Notes: a model not told the origin generated them from the letters alone. A stretch of DNA of 12,080 nt from Actinomycetes bacterium (GCA_023402505.1 JAEYGD010000140.1:1-12080), one strand, 5' to 3'; shown: positions 1 to 7,792, counted from the stretch's first letter. Program-made: numbers and translations.

Positions 1-1
1 C

Positions 2-70
2 CGCCTGATCACCGTCGACACCGCCCAACACGACACCCAGCAGGCCAACCCGAACCCGATCGCCGCCTAA
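2..70 (+). CDS. C-terminal tail of an upstream gene (partial)
   Basis: An open frame enters from the left edge and stops at TAA (68-70). The 22 visible residues end in QQANPNPIAA. No domain can be recognised in so short a tail. In other actinobacteria a small zinc-ribbon-like protein of the DUF7455 type often sits just upstream of parE, and this tail could be its C-terminus, but that is a guess from gene order. The frame fits the G/C-rich third positions of the neighbours (CTG, ATC, ACC, GTC, GAC), which supports it as coding. No clear terminator hairpin follows the stop. Confidence 0.45.
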   Translation, partial: RLITVDTAQHDTQQANPNPIAA

Positions 71-252
71 CATCAAGCCGGATCCCGCGATGGCCGTCTC
101 TTACACCACCAGCGCGGACGCGACCATCCGCCGGGCCGGGTACCTCGTAGGGTGTCGCCCGGGTCACCGGTCGGAATCGTCCGGTGTCCCCGTCCGTTGC
201 GCCGGATGCGGCGGGTCGAGCGGGGCTTCCGGGTGTTGTCGGGGCGTACGGC

Positions 253-258
253 TAGGCT
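253..258 (+). promoter_or_regulatory. Possible -10 box of the parE promoter
   Basis: TAGGCT fits the actinobacterial TANNNT -10 consensus and lies about 95 bp before the parE start, which would give a leader of roughly 85-90 nt. No -35 hexamer sits at a proper 16-19 bp distance: TTGTCG at 236-241 is only 11 bp away. The call therefore rests on the -10 alone. The rest of the 71-353 gap shows no convincing gene. It contains a GC-only palindrome (GCGGCGCGCCGC, 263-274) and the tandem duplication annotated separately, both of which would lie in the transcribed leader. Confidence 0.25.
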
Positions 259-285
259 CGCTGCGGCGCGCCGCTTGCGGCCGAC

Positions 286-325
286 GCCCGCCGTCCGCGG
301 CACCAGCCCGCCGTCCGCGGCACCA
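286..325. repeat. Perfect 20-bp tandem duplication in the parE leader
   Basis: The unit GCCCGCCGTCCGCGGCACCA occurs at 286-305 and again at 306-325 with no mismatch and no spacer. Each copy contains the self-complementary core CCGCGG. The array ends 28 nt before the parE TTG start and about 14 nt before its GGGAG ribosome-binding site. It would fall in the 5' untranslated region if the -10 at 253-258 is used. A 20-bp unit is not a multiple of three, which argues against this stretch being translated in the parE frame. Confidence 0.9.
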
Positions 326-353
326 CACCGCCGAGACCTGGGAGTACGACCAG

Positions 354-2411
354 TTGACCGCAGAGCCTGAGACCCTGTACGGGGCCGACGACCTCACGCA
401 CCTCGAGGGGCTGGACGCTGTCCGGAAGCGTCCGGGCATGTACATCGGCTCGACGGACAGCCGTGGCGTGGGGCACCTCGTCAACGAGATCCTCGACAAC
501 TCGACCGACGAGGGAGTCGCCGGTCACGCGAAGTCCATCGAGGTCACGCTGCACGCCGACGGCTCGGTCCAGGTCGACGACGACGGCCGGGGCATCCCCA
601 CCGATGTGCACGCGAAGTCCGGCATCTCCGGTGTCGAGCTGGTGTTGACCCGGCTGCATGCCGGCGGCAAGTTCGGCGGTTCGGGCTACAAGACCTCCGG
701 CGGTCTGCACGGTGTGGGCGCCTCGGCGGTCAACGCGCTGTCCCGCCGGTTCGACGTCACGGTCCGCCGTGGCGGCAAGGTCCACGCGATGTCGTTCCGG
801 CACGGCGTACCGGGCATCTTCGACGGCGACGGGCCGGACGCGCCCTTCACCGCCGGCCCGGGCCTGCAGGTGGTCGGTGCGGTGAAGCGGGGCCAGCGCA
901 CCGGCACGTCGATCCGTTACTGGCACGACCCGCGCTACTTCGAGACCGGCGCCGCGCTGGACGTCGAGGCGGTGCGGATGAAGCTGCGTAACACCGCCTT
1001 CCTGGTGCCCGGTGTCGGCTACCTGCTGCGCGACCGCACCGGCGAGGAGCCGGTGGACGAGCGGTTCCACTTCCCCAACGGGCTGGCCGACATGGTGGAG
1101 TTCCTGGCACCGGCGGGCGACCGGCCGGTGTCGGGCACGCTGATGGTGACCGGCGAGGGGACATACCGGGAGAACGCGGCCGACGCCAACGGCGTCATGC
1201 AGGCCAACGTGCAGCGTCGCGCCGAGGTGGAGGTGGCGTTCCGCTGGGGCACCGGCTACGAGCGCACGGTGGAGTGCTTCACCAACACGATCCGCAACGC
1301 GCACGGCGGCACCCACCGCAAGGGCTTCGAGCGGGCGTTGGCGCGTACGCTCGCCGACGCGGCCCGCAACGCCCGGGGCCTGCTGCGGGCCAAGGAGGAC
1401 GCGCCCACTCTGGACGACATCCTGGAGGGCATGACCGCGGTGGTGCACGTGCGGATCCCGGAGCCGCAGTTCACCTCGCAGACCAAGGACGAGTTGTCCA
1501 CCGCCGGCATCACCAAGGTGCTCCAGGGCCTGGTGGAGCAGCACCTGAAGGCCTGGCTGGAGGACCGGAAGACCAAGGCGGAGGCGCGGACGGTCCTGCA
1601 GAAGATCGTCGACGCGGCGCGGGTCCGGCTCACGCAGAAGCAGCAGAAGGACGCGGCCCGGCGCAAGACCGCCCTGGAGGGCGCGTCGATGCCGGCGAAG
1701 CTGGTCGACTGCCGGTCGACCGGGGTGGAGCGCAGCGAGTTGTTCATCGTCGAGGGTGACAGCGCCCTCGGCACCGCCCGGATGGCGCGTTCGTCGGAGT
1801 ACCAGGCGCTGCTGCCGATCCGCGGCAAGATCCTCAACGTGCAGAAGGCGAACCTCCAGCAGGTGCTGGACAACGCCGAGTGCGCGGCGATCGTGCAGGT
1901 GCTGGGCGCCGGCTCGGGGCGTACGTTCGATCTGTCGGCGCTGCGGTACGGCCGGGTCCTCATCATGGCCGACGCGGATGTGGACGGCGCGCACATCCGT
2001 ACCCTGCTGATCACGCTCTTCGCCCGGTACATGCGGCCGTTGATCGAGGCGGGTCGGCTGTACGCGGCGATGCCGCCCCTGCACAAGATCACCACGAAGG
2101 GGCGCAGCCCGCAGACCATCTACACGTACACGCAGGCGGAGATGGAGTCGACGGTCCGCCGGCTGGAGAAGGCGGGCAAGCAGGTCGTCACCCCGATCCC
2201 GCGGTTCAAGGGTCTCGGTGAGATGAACGCCGACGAGTTGTGGGACACCACGATGAACCCGGCGAGCCGGGCGGTCCGCCGGATCACCCTCGACGACGTC
2301 GAGGCCGCCGAGCAGATCCTCGAACTGCTGATGGGGGAGAAGGTCGAGCCCCGCCGCAACTGGCTGATCGAGTCGGCCGACCGGGTCGACCGCGAGGCGA
2401 TCGACGCGTGA
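354..2411 (+). CDS. parE: DNA topoisomerase IV subunit B (ParE)
   Basis: ATPase subunit of type IIA topoisomerase IV, which with ParC passes one duplex through another to unlink replicated chromosomes. The start is TTG at 354: it has GGGAG (340-344) 9 nt upstream, and homology to the family begins at once (LYGADDLTHLEGLDAVRKRP). The open frame reaches back to 90, but that extension looks non-coding. Length 685 aa, normal for ParE. Visible motifs are the GHKL Bergerat fold with E45 and N49 in EILDNSTDE, DDGRGIP at 76-82, GGLHGVGAS at 116-124, the transducer QTK lysine at 376-378, the Toprim EGDSA glutamate at 467, DADVD at 540-544, and RFKGLGEMNADELW from about 617. EGDSALGTA and the ending MGEKVEPRRNWL...REAIDA resemble actinobacterial ParE rather than GyrB, whose motif is EGDSAGGSA. 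parC follows after 79 bp on the same strand, presumably co-transcribed. Confidence 0.95.
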   Translation: MTAEPETLYGADDLTHLEGLDAVRKRPGMYIGSTDSRGVGHLVNEILDNSTDEGVAGHAKSIEVTLHADGSVQVDDDGRGIPTDVHAKSGISGVELVLTRLHAGGKFGGSGYKTSGGLHGVGASAVNALSRRFDVTVRRGGKVHAMSFRHGVPGIFDGDGPDAPFTAGPGLQVVGAVKRGQRTGTSIRYWHDPRYFETGAALDVEAVRMKLRNTAFLVPGVGYLLRDRTGEEPVDERFHFPNGLADMVEFLAPAGDRPVSGTLMVTGEGTYRENAADANGVMQANVQRRAEVEVAFRWGTGYERTVECFTNTIRNAHGGTHRKGFERALARTLADAARNARGLLRAKEDAPTLDDILEGMTAVVHVRIPEPQFTSQTKDELSTAGITKVLQGLVEQHLKAWLEDRKTKAEARTVLQKIVDAARVRLTQKQQKDAARRKTALEGASMPAKLVDCRSTGVERSELFIVEGDSALGTARMARSSEYQALLPIRGKILNVQKANLQQVLDNAECAAIVQVLGAGSGRTFDLSALRYGRVLIMADADVDGAHIRTLLITLFARYMRPLIEAGRLYAAMPPLHKITTKGRSPQTIYTYTQAEMESTVRRLEKAGKQVVTPIPRFKGLGEMNADELWDTTMNPASRAVRRITLDDVEAAEQILELLMGEKVEPRRNWLIESADRVDREAIDA

Positions 2412-2490
2412 GCGGGCGCAGCGCGCGAATCCGGAAGCCCCGAGCGGGCACGAGCAGACTGACCGCCGAGCACGGACAAGGACACTGACG

Positions 2491-4974
2491 ATGGCACGCC
2501 GCAAGGAAACGAAGGTCGACCTCTCCGTCTTCGACCAGGCCGGCGCGCGGGTCTTCGACAACCCGCTGGTCACCGAGGTCTCCGACTCCTACCTGGAGTA
2601 CGCGTTCTCGGTGATCCACTCCCGCGCCCTGCCGGACGCCCGGGACGGGCTGAAGCCGGTGCACCGGCGCATCCTGTGGTCGATGTCGGAGGCCGGCCAC
2701 CGCCCGGACCGGGGGCACGTGAAGTCGGCCCGGGTGGTCGGCGACGTGATGGGGCGCTACCACCCGCACAGCGACGTGGCGATCTACGACGCGCTGGTCC
2801 GCCTCGCGCAGGATTTCTCGCTGAACGTCCCACTCATCGACGGGCATGGAAATTTTGGGAGCCCGGACGACGGCCCGGCGGCGGCGCGCTACACCGAGGC
2901 CCGGCTCTCCCGCGAGGCGATGCTGCTCGTCGGCGAGTTGGGCGAGGACACGGTCGACCTGGAGCCGAACTACGACGGCTCGCTGACCCAGCCCACCGTG
3001 CTGCCGGCCGCGTTCCCCAACCTGCTGGTCAACGGCGCGTCCGGGATCGCGGTGGGCATGGCGACCAACATGATCCCGCACAACCTCGGCGAGGTGGTCT
3101 CCGCCGCCCGCTGGCTGATCAACCACCCGGACGCCACGCTGGACAAGCTGATGGAGTTCGTCCCGGGCCCCGACCTGCCCACCGGCGGGATGCTGCTCGG
3201 TCTGGACGAGGTGCGGCGCGCGTACGAGACGGGTCGCGGGGTGGTGCGGATGCGCGCCAAGGTGGAGATCGGTCCGGTCGAGGGCAGCCGTGGCCGGCAG
3301 GCGATCACGGTCGTGGAGTTGCCGTACGGCGTGGGGGCGGAGAAGGTCATCGCCGCCGTCACCAACGAGGTCACGAAGACCAAGCGGCTGACCGGGATCG
3401 CCGACGTGAAGGACCTCACCGACCGGGAGAACGGCACCCGCCTGGTCATCGAGTGCAAGGTCGGGGTGAACCCGCAGGCGCTGCTCGCGGATCTCTACCG
3501 GCTGACCCCGCTGGAGCAGTCGTTCGGCGTCAACAACCTGGTGCTGGTGGACGGGCAGCCGCGGACGTTGGGGCTGAAGGCGCTGCTGGAGGTCTTCCTG
3601 TCCCACCGGTACGAGGTGGTGACGCGGCGCAGCGCGTACCGGAAGCGCAAGCGTGAGGAGCGGCTGCACCTGGTCGACGGCTTGTTGATCGCGCTGCTCG
3701 ACATCGACCGGGTGGTCAAGTTGATCCGGGCCAGCGAGGACGCGCAGGCGGCGAAGGACGGCCTGATGCGGAAGTTCAAGCTGTCGGAGATCCAGGCGGC
3801 GTACATCCTGGACACGCCGCTGCGCCGGCTGACGAAGTACGACCGGCTGGAGCTGGAGGCCGAGCAGGAGAAGCTGCGCGGTGAGATCGGCGAGCTGTCG
3901 AAGATCCTGGACGACCCGAAGGTGCTGCGGAAGGTGGTCTCCGACGAGTTGGCGGCGGTGGTGAAGCAGTTCGCCGCGCCGCGCCGCACGACGCTCGTCG
4001 ACGGGGACCTCAAGGAGGTGCTGGCGGCGTCCGCGCCGGCCGGTCCGCTGGAGGTCGCCGACGACCCGTGCCAGGTGATCCTTTCGGCGACCGGCCTGGT
4101 CGCCCGCACCGCGGCAGAGTCGGAGGAGGCGGCCGAGGGGCGCCGGCGGCACGGCCGGGTGAAGCACGACGCGGTACGCGCGGTGGTCCACTCCACGGCC
4201 CGGGGTCGGGTCCTGCTGGTCACCAGCGCGGGTCGTGCCTTCAAGGTGGACGTGCTGCCGTTGCCGGTGTTGCCGGAGCAGTCGGGCACGGTCTCGCTCC
4301 GGGGTGGGATGTCCGCGGCCGAGCTGGTGCCGTTGGAGCCGGGGGAGACCGTGGTGGGTCTCGCGCCGCTGGGGCCGACCGCCGAGGGTTCGCCGGGGCT
4401 GGCGCTCGGGACCCGGCAGGGTCAGGTGAAGGTGTGTGCGCCGGAGTGGCCGGTGCGCTCCGACGAGTTCGAGGTGATCGGCCTGCGGGACGGTGACGAG
4501 GTGGTCGGGGCGACCTGGCTGACCGACGGTGCCGAGACGCTCGCCTTCATCACGTCGGAGGCGTCGTTGCTGCGCTTCGCGGCGGGGCTGGTGCGTCCGC
4601 AGGGGTTGCGGGGTGGCGGTATGGCCGGCATCAACCTGCCGGCGGGCGCGCGGGTCGTGTTCTTCGGCGCGGTCCGCACCGACGATCCGACCCACGGTGA
4701 GCCGATGGTGGTCACGTCGACGGGTGCGACGGTGAAGGTGACGCCGTTCGCGGCGTACCCCGCGAAGGGGAGGGCGACCGGCGGGGTGCGTGCGCAGCGG
4801 TTCCTCAAGGGTGAGACGGACGTGGCGGTGGCCTGGGTGGGTCCGCGGCCGGTGGGGTCGACGGCGAACGGCGAGCCGGTGGAGCTGCCGACGGCCGACC
4901 CGCGTCGTGACGGCAGTGGTTTCGCGGTGATGCTGGGCCCGACCGTGGTGGGTCACCAGGTCGAGCGCGACTGA
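2491..4974 (+). CDS. parC: DNA topoisomerase IV subunit A (ParC)
   Basis: DNA breakage-reunion subunit partnering ParE. ATG start with AAGGA (2478-2482) 8 nt upstream; 827 aa, within the ParC/GyrA range. The N-terminal breakage domain opens with YAFSVIHSRALPDARDGLKPVHRRIL. It carries the catalytic Arg133-Tyr134 in AARYTEARL, the GHGNFGS motif at 118-124 and NGASGIAVGMATNMIPHN. The helical/coiled arm spans about 370-500. The C-terminal region has four beta-pinwheel-like segments of the VTSxGxxxKV type near residues 571, 637, 685 and 740. I see no canonical GyrA box (QRRGGKG); a basic stretch GRRRHGRVKHD lies near 550. This, plus the adjacent parE, favours ParC over GyrA. At the quinolone-contact positions it reads YHPHSDVAIYD: Val96 replaces the usual Ser/Ala and Ser94 the usual Gly. 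A run of A/T-ending codons at 2845-2859 is atypical for the gene. Confidence 0.95.
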   Translation: MARRKETKVDLSVFDQAGARVFDNPLVTEVSDSYLEYAFSVIHSRALPDARDGLKPVHRRILWSMSEAGHRPDRGHVKSARVVGDVMGRYHPHSDVAIYDALVRLAQDFSLNVPLIDGHGNFGSPDDGPAAARYTEARLSREAMLLVGELGEDTVDLEPNYDGSLTQPTVLPAAFPNLLVNGASGIAVGMATNMIPHNLGEVVSAARWLINHPDATLDKLMEFVPGPDLPTGGMLLGLDEVRRAYETGRGVVRMRAKVEIGPVEGSRGRQAITVVELPYGVGAEKVIAAVTNEVTKTKRLTGIADVKDLTDRENGTRLVIECKVGVNPQALLADLYRLTPLEQSFGVNNLVLVDGQPRTLGLKALLEVFLSHRYEVVTRRSAYRKRKREERLHLVDGLLIALLDIDRVVKLIRASEDAQAAKDGLMRKFKLSEIQAAYILDTPLRRLTKYDRLELEAEQEKLRGEIGELSKILDDPKVLRKVVSDELAAVVKQFAAPRRTTLVDGDLKEVLAASAPAGPLEVADDPCQVILSATGLVARTAAESEEAAEGRRRHGRVKHDAVRAVVHSTARGRVLLVTSAGRAFKVDVLPLPVLPEQSGTVSLRGGMSAAELVPLEPGETVVGLAPLGPTAEGSPGLALGTRQGQVKVCAPEWPVRSDEFEVIGLRDGDEVVGATWLTDGAETLAFITSEASLLRFAAGLVRPQGLRGGGMAGINLPAGARVVFFGAVRTDDPTHGEPMVVTSTGATVKVTPFAAYPAKGRATGGVRAQRFLKGETDVAVAWVGPRPVGSTANGEPVELPTADPRRDGSGFAVMLGPTVVGHQVERD

Positions 4975-4995
4975 CGGTGCCGGCGGGCGCGGTCA
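4972..4995. terminator. Possible bidirectional terminator spanning two convergent stops
   Basis: parC (plus) and the GT2 gene (minus) converge with 18 bp between them. The 24 bp covering both TGA codons form an imperfect inverted repeat: arm TGACGGTGCC at 4972-4981, loop GGCG, arm GGCGCGGTCA at 4986-4995. There are eight Watson-Crick pairs, one G-T wobble and one mismatch. The two stop codons are the outer ends of the stem. There is no U-tract, which is common for GC-rich actinobacterial hairpins. Because there is almost no other intergenic space, this is the only obvious place for either transcript to end. Confidence 0.4.
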
Positions 4996-6216
4996 CGAGC
5001 CGGTGAGCATCCGCTCCCGGTCGGGGCCGGCCTGCCGGACCAGCGTGGGGGTCGGTTGGGCGGGGCGGAGGGTGAGGAGGCTGCCGACCAGGCCGGAGAA
5101 GAGCACCACCACACCGAGCGCCACCGCCGTCGCCGACGGCAGCACCACCCGTAGGGTGGCGTGCGGGTCGAGGTCGCCGAACCCGTCGAGGCCCCAGTGC
5201 CAGACGGCGCCCACGGTGCCGGCCGTGCCGGCGGCGAGCAGCAGCAGGCCGATGGTCACGCTGGTCTCCAGCCGCAGGAAGCGGATCCACCGGTCGGTGC
5301 TGCGCGTGGGCACCAGCCGTTCCTGCCGGCCGTAGATCTCGGCGAGCCCGCCGAAGATCGCGAGTTGCGCCCCGACCAGCACCATCATGCAGGCGTAGAC
5401 GAGGCTGTTGACGTCCAGGTCGACGGCGCCGAGGGTGACCGGCCCGGGGGTGAGGGCGCCGACCCCGACCAGCCCGAGCAGGGTGATGACGAAGCCGGGC
5501 CAGACGAGTGTCTTGCGTGGGGCGAACACCAGCAGGAAGCGCAGGTGCCGCCAGCCGTCGCGCCAGGTGCGCAGGTGCGGGGGCCGGGACCGGCCGTCCG
5601 GGGCGAGGGTGGTCGGCACCTCGACGATGTCGTAGCCGGCCAGCGCGGCGCGTACTACCAGTTCGGAGGCGAACTCCATGCCGGGCATGCAGAGGCCGAG
5701 GGCGCGGATCCGGCCGGCGTCGAAGCCGCGCATGCCGCAGTGGAAGTCGCCGACCCGGCGCAGCCCGAACAGCCGGCGGCCGAGCCAGCTGAGCACCGGG
5801 TTGCCCAGGTACCGGTGCAGGGGCGGCATGGCGCCCTTGGCGATTCCGCCGCGGAAGCGGTTGCCCATCACCACGTCGTGTCCGGCCCGCAGTGATTCGA
5901 CGAAGGGGCCGAGGTCGGACAGGGCGTACGAGTCGTCGGCGTCGGCCATGATGATGTAGCGGCCGTGGGCCTGTTCGATGCCGTTCAGCAGGGCGCCGCC
6001 GTAGCCGCGGATGGGAGCGTGTACGACGCGGGCGCCGGCCTGCTCGGCGATCTCCTGCGATCCGTCGGTGGAGCCGTTGTCGGAGACCAGCACCTCCCCG
6101 ACGACGCCGCACTGCTCCAGTGAGCGCAGTGCCTTGCGGACGCAGACCTCCAGGGTCTCCGCCTCGTTCAGGCACGGCAGCAGGACGGTGACCTCGATAT
6201 CCGGTTGGTTCGTCAT
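4993..6216 (-). CDS. GT2 family polyprenyl-phosphate glycosyltransferase-like membrane protein
   Basis: Predicted to move a sugar from a nucleotide donor to a lipid carrier at the cytoplasmic face of the membrane, as dolichyl/polyprenyl-phosphate sugar synthases do. 407 aa. The GT-A domain (about 7-230) starts TVLLPCLNEAETL, with DNGSTDGS (D46, D51) and the donor/metal motif DADDSY at 92-97. Then come GNRFRGG, FHCGMRGF and FASELVVRA, characteristic of the DPM/Alg5/GtrB branch. Four hydrophobic segments follow from about 236 to 390, so the C-terminus is a membrane anchor. The ATG start at 6216 overlaps the TGA of the upstream gene as ATGA, with AGGGAA a few nt before it; a longer reading to about 7485 would run through the upstream gene and is rejected. 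The sugar cannot be told from sequence. The partner is probably the GT-C-like protein encoded just upstream. Confidence 0.85.
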   Translation of the reverse strand: MTNQPDIEVTVLLPCLNEAETLEVCVRKALRSLEQCGVVGEVLVSDNGSTDGSQEIAEQAGARVVHAPIRGYGGALLNGIEQAHGRYIIMADADDSYALSDLGPFVESLRAGHDVVMGNRFRGGIAKGAMPPLHRYLGNPVLSWLGRRLFGLRRVGDFHCGMRGFDAGRIRALGLCMPGMEFASELVVRAALAGYDIVEVPTTLAPDGRSRPPHLRTWRDGWRHLRFLLVFAPRKTLVWPGFVITLLGLVGVGALTPGPVTLGAVDLDVNSLVYACMMVLVGAQLAIFGGLAEIYGRQERLVPTRSTDRWIRFLRLETSVTIGLLLLAAGTAGTVGAVWHWGLDGFGDLDPHATLRVVLPSATAVALGVVVLFSGLVGSLLTLRPAQPTPTLVRQAGPDRERMLTGS

Positions 6217-7697
6217 CGTTCCCTGTCGCTTCCGGTGGGTGTGGGTTCCAGCGGGGCCGGCGCGTCGTCGCGGGCCGGTGTCGGGGGGTCGTTCGGTGCC
6301 GGCGTGGTGCGGAGCCGGTGCCAGCCGGCCGCCGCGGCGATCGGCAGGAACGCCAGCGCCGGGAGGCCGTAGCGGTAGTCGAACATGGAGGTGGCCACCG
6401 AGAAGACCATGATCCCGACGCCGGTGGCGGCGAAGCCGAGGGCGATCATGCTGAGCCGCAGCTGTCCCCGGCGGGGCCAGAGCGCGCCGACCAGCGCGAG
6501 CAGGGTCATCGCGGCGATCACCGGTGGTGGGGTGGTGCCGTGGCGGCCGTAGGCGTGCAGGAAGCGGCTCGCGTCGTTCGGTGGTGCGTCCTGGGACGGG
6601 ACCGGGCGCCAGCCGTAGTGCGGGTCGGCGCGGCGGGGCAGGCAGTTGACGTCGGCGGCCCAGTTGGTCGGGGCGAGCTGCGGCACCCACCACTTGGCCA
6701 GGCAGGACTCCATCGGCCCGAGGTGGTGGGGCCAGAAGTAGCGGCCGGTGTCCGAGCCGACCTCGGTCGCGAAGTCGCCGGGCTGTTGGCGGATCACCGC
6801 CTTGGCGAAGGCGTCGAGGTCCTCGGGTCGCTGCGCGGTGCGGATCGGGCTGTCCCTGTTCCAGATGAACCAGTCCGGTCGTTCCGGTCGCTGGTCCAGT
6901 GGCTGGGTGGGGCAGAGCCGGCGCAGTTCGGGCGGCAGTTGGAGCTGGTCGCAGTCGGCGAAGTGCGCGGTCCGGCCGTAGAGGAACTTGCCGCCCTCGG
7001 CGCCGAGGGCCCGCTCGACCGAGCCGACGGCGAGGAACACGCCGCCGAAGAAGGCGACGATGCCGAGCAGGTAGGCCACGGGGGTCCGCCATCCGCGCCA
7101 GGGGAGCAGCAGCATGAGCAGGAGTACGCCGACTGCTACCACGCCGGTCGGCCGGGTCGCCATGCCGACCGCGACGGCGAGGCCGGCGCCGAATCCGGCG
7201 ATCGGCCCGGGTAGTTCCGTCCAGGTGAGGACCAGTGCCGCGGTCGCCAGGGCGGTGGTGAAGAGCGTTTCGGTGAGCAGGTACTGCTCGAGGGTGAGCT
7301 GCCGGGCGTCCAGCAGGATCGGGGCCGCGGCCAGTGTCGCCACCCAGCCGGGGGTGCCGAGGCGGCGGCGCAGCAGCAGGTACGTGGCGATGCCGAGGGC
7401 GAGGCCGGCGGCGTGCTGGACGGCGGTCAGCGTGGCGAACGTGCCGGTCCACTCGAAGGCTTTGATCAGCCACGGGTACGTCCACCGGCTGGTCAGCTCC
7501 GGCCAGGCCTGGGAGTTGCGTATGTAGGTGCCCGAGTCGCCCTGGAACCAGAGGGCGGGGGAGTAGGCGACCATCGTCGTCACCCGCAGGCCGGTGCCGA
7601 GCGTGACCAGGACGAGCAGGCCGAGGTGACGGCGGGTCCAGGTGGTGAGGGCGGGGCGGATGCTGGACGTGTGCGTGACAGGCCGTCCAACAGGCAC
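6213..7697 (-). CDS. Multi-pass GT-C-like (GT39/ArnT-style) membrane glycosyltransferase
   Basis: Likely uses a lipid-phosphate sugar outside the membrane to glycosylate an envelope acceptor. 494 aa from GTG 7697, which has GGGGGA 5 nt upstream; an in-frame GTG at 7748 lacks a ribosome-binding site. About nine or ten hydrophobic segments are visible. The first loop has WFQGDSGTYIR (D54), in the place where GT-C enzymes carry their acidic catalytic residue. LEQYLLTETLF (130s-140s) and the late RYGLPALAFLP (about 442-452) also fit ArnT/PMT-like proteins. A large hydrophilic loop, about 226-392, contains all four cysteines of the protein (C249, C262, C332, C352), as expected for disulfides on the outer face. 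The C-terminal tail is Pro/Asp-rich and polar. The stop overlaps the next start by 4 bp (ATGA), so translation of the two genes is probably coupled. The exact GT family is not certain. Confidence 0.75.
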   Translation of the reverse strand: MPVGRPVTHTSSIRPALTTWTRRHLGLLVLVTLGTGLRVTTMVAYSPALWFQGDSGTYIRNSQAWPELTSRWTYPWLIKAFEWTGTFATLTAVQHAAGLALGIATYLLLRRRLGTPGWVATLAAAPILLDARQLTLEQYLLTETLFTTALATAALVLTWTELPGPIAGFGAGLAVAVGMATRPTGVVAVGVLLLMLLLPWRGWRTPVAYLLGIVAFFGGVFLAVGSVERALGAEGGKFLYGRTAHFADCDQLQLPPELRRLCPTQPLDQRPERPDWFIWNRDSPIRTAQRPEDLDAFAKAVIRQQPGDFATEVGSDTGRYFWPHHLGPMESCLAKWWVPQLAPTNWAADVNCLPRRADPHYGWRPVPSQDAPPNDASRFLHAYGRHGTTPPPVIAAMTLLALVGALWPRRGQLRLSMIALGFAATGVGIMVFSVATSMFDYRYGLPALAFLPIAAAAGWHRLRTTPAPNDPPTPARDDAPAPLEPTPTGSDRER

Positions 7698-7762
7698 GAT
7701 GATCCCCCGATTCACGTGCAGGCGTGCTGAGCGCGGCAAAGCTAGCACGTCGAGGTGCGCCG

Positions 7763-7792
7763 ATGATATCTCGGATCGTGCGTTGGCCTTAA
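7763..7792 (-). promoter_or_regulatory. Predicted promoter of the GT-C/GT2 operon
   Basis: Read on the minus strand: -35 TTAAGG (7792-7787), an 18-bp spacer, then -10 TATCAT (7768-7763). It is the most A/T-rich spot in this part of the window and lies about 65 bp before the GTG start at 7697, giving a leader of roughly 55-60 nt. The -35 is a weak match to TTGACA; the -10 is a good TANNNT match. Confidence 0.5.

Noticed and set aside
236..258. TTGTCG plus TAGGCT as a full -35/-10 promoter for parE
   Set aside because: The spacer is only 11 bp; only the -10 was kept, with low confidence.
252..2573. 773-codon open frame antisense to parE
   Set aside because: High-GC shadow frame: Arg/Val/Leu/His-rich, no domain, and the sense frame is a clear ParE.
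2284..4956. 890-codon open frame antisense to parC
   Set aside because: Composition is His/Arg/Gln-rich with no motif; it mirrors parC codons.
6318..7214. Plus-strand 298-codon frame over the GT-C gene
   Set aside because: Low-complexity Gly/Glu/Arg/Val shadow; the minus strand encodes a coherent multi-pass membrane protein.
4993..7485. Reading the GT2 protein as an 830-residue fusion
   Set aside because: The first half is an Arg/Pro-rich out-of-frame reading of the GT-C gene; the family N-terminus (TVLLPCLNE) starts right after ATG 6216.
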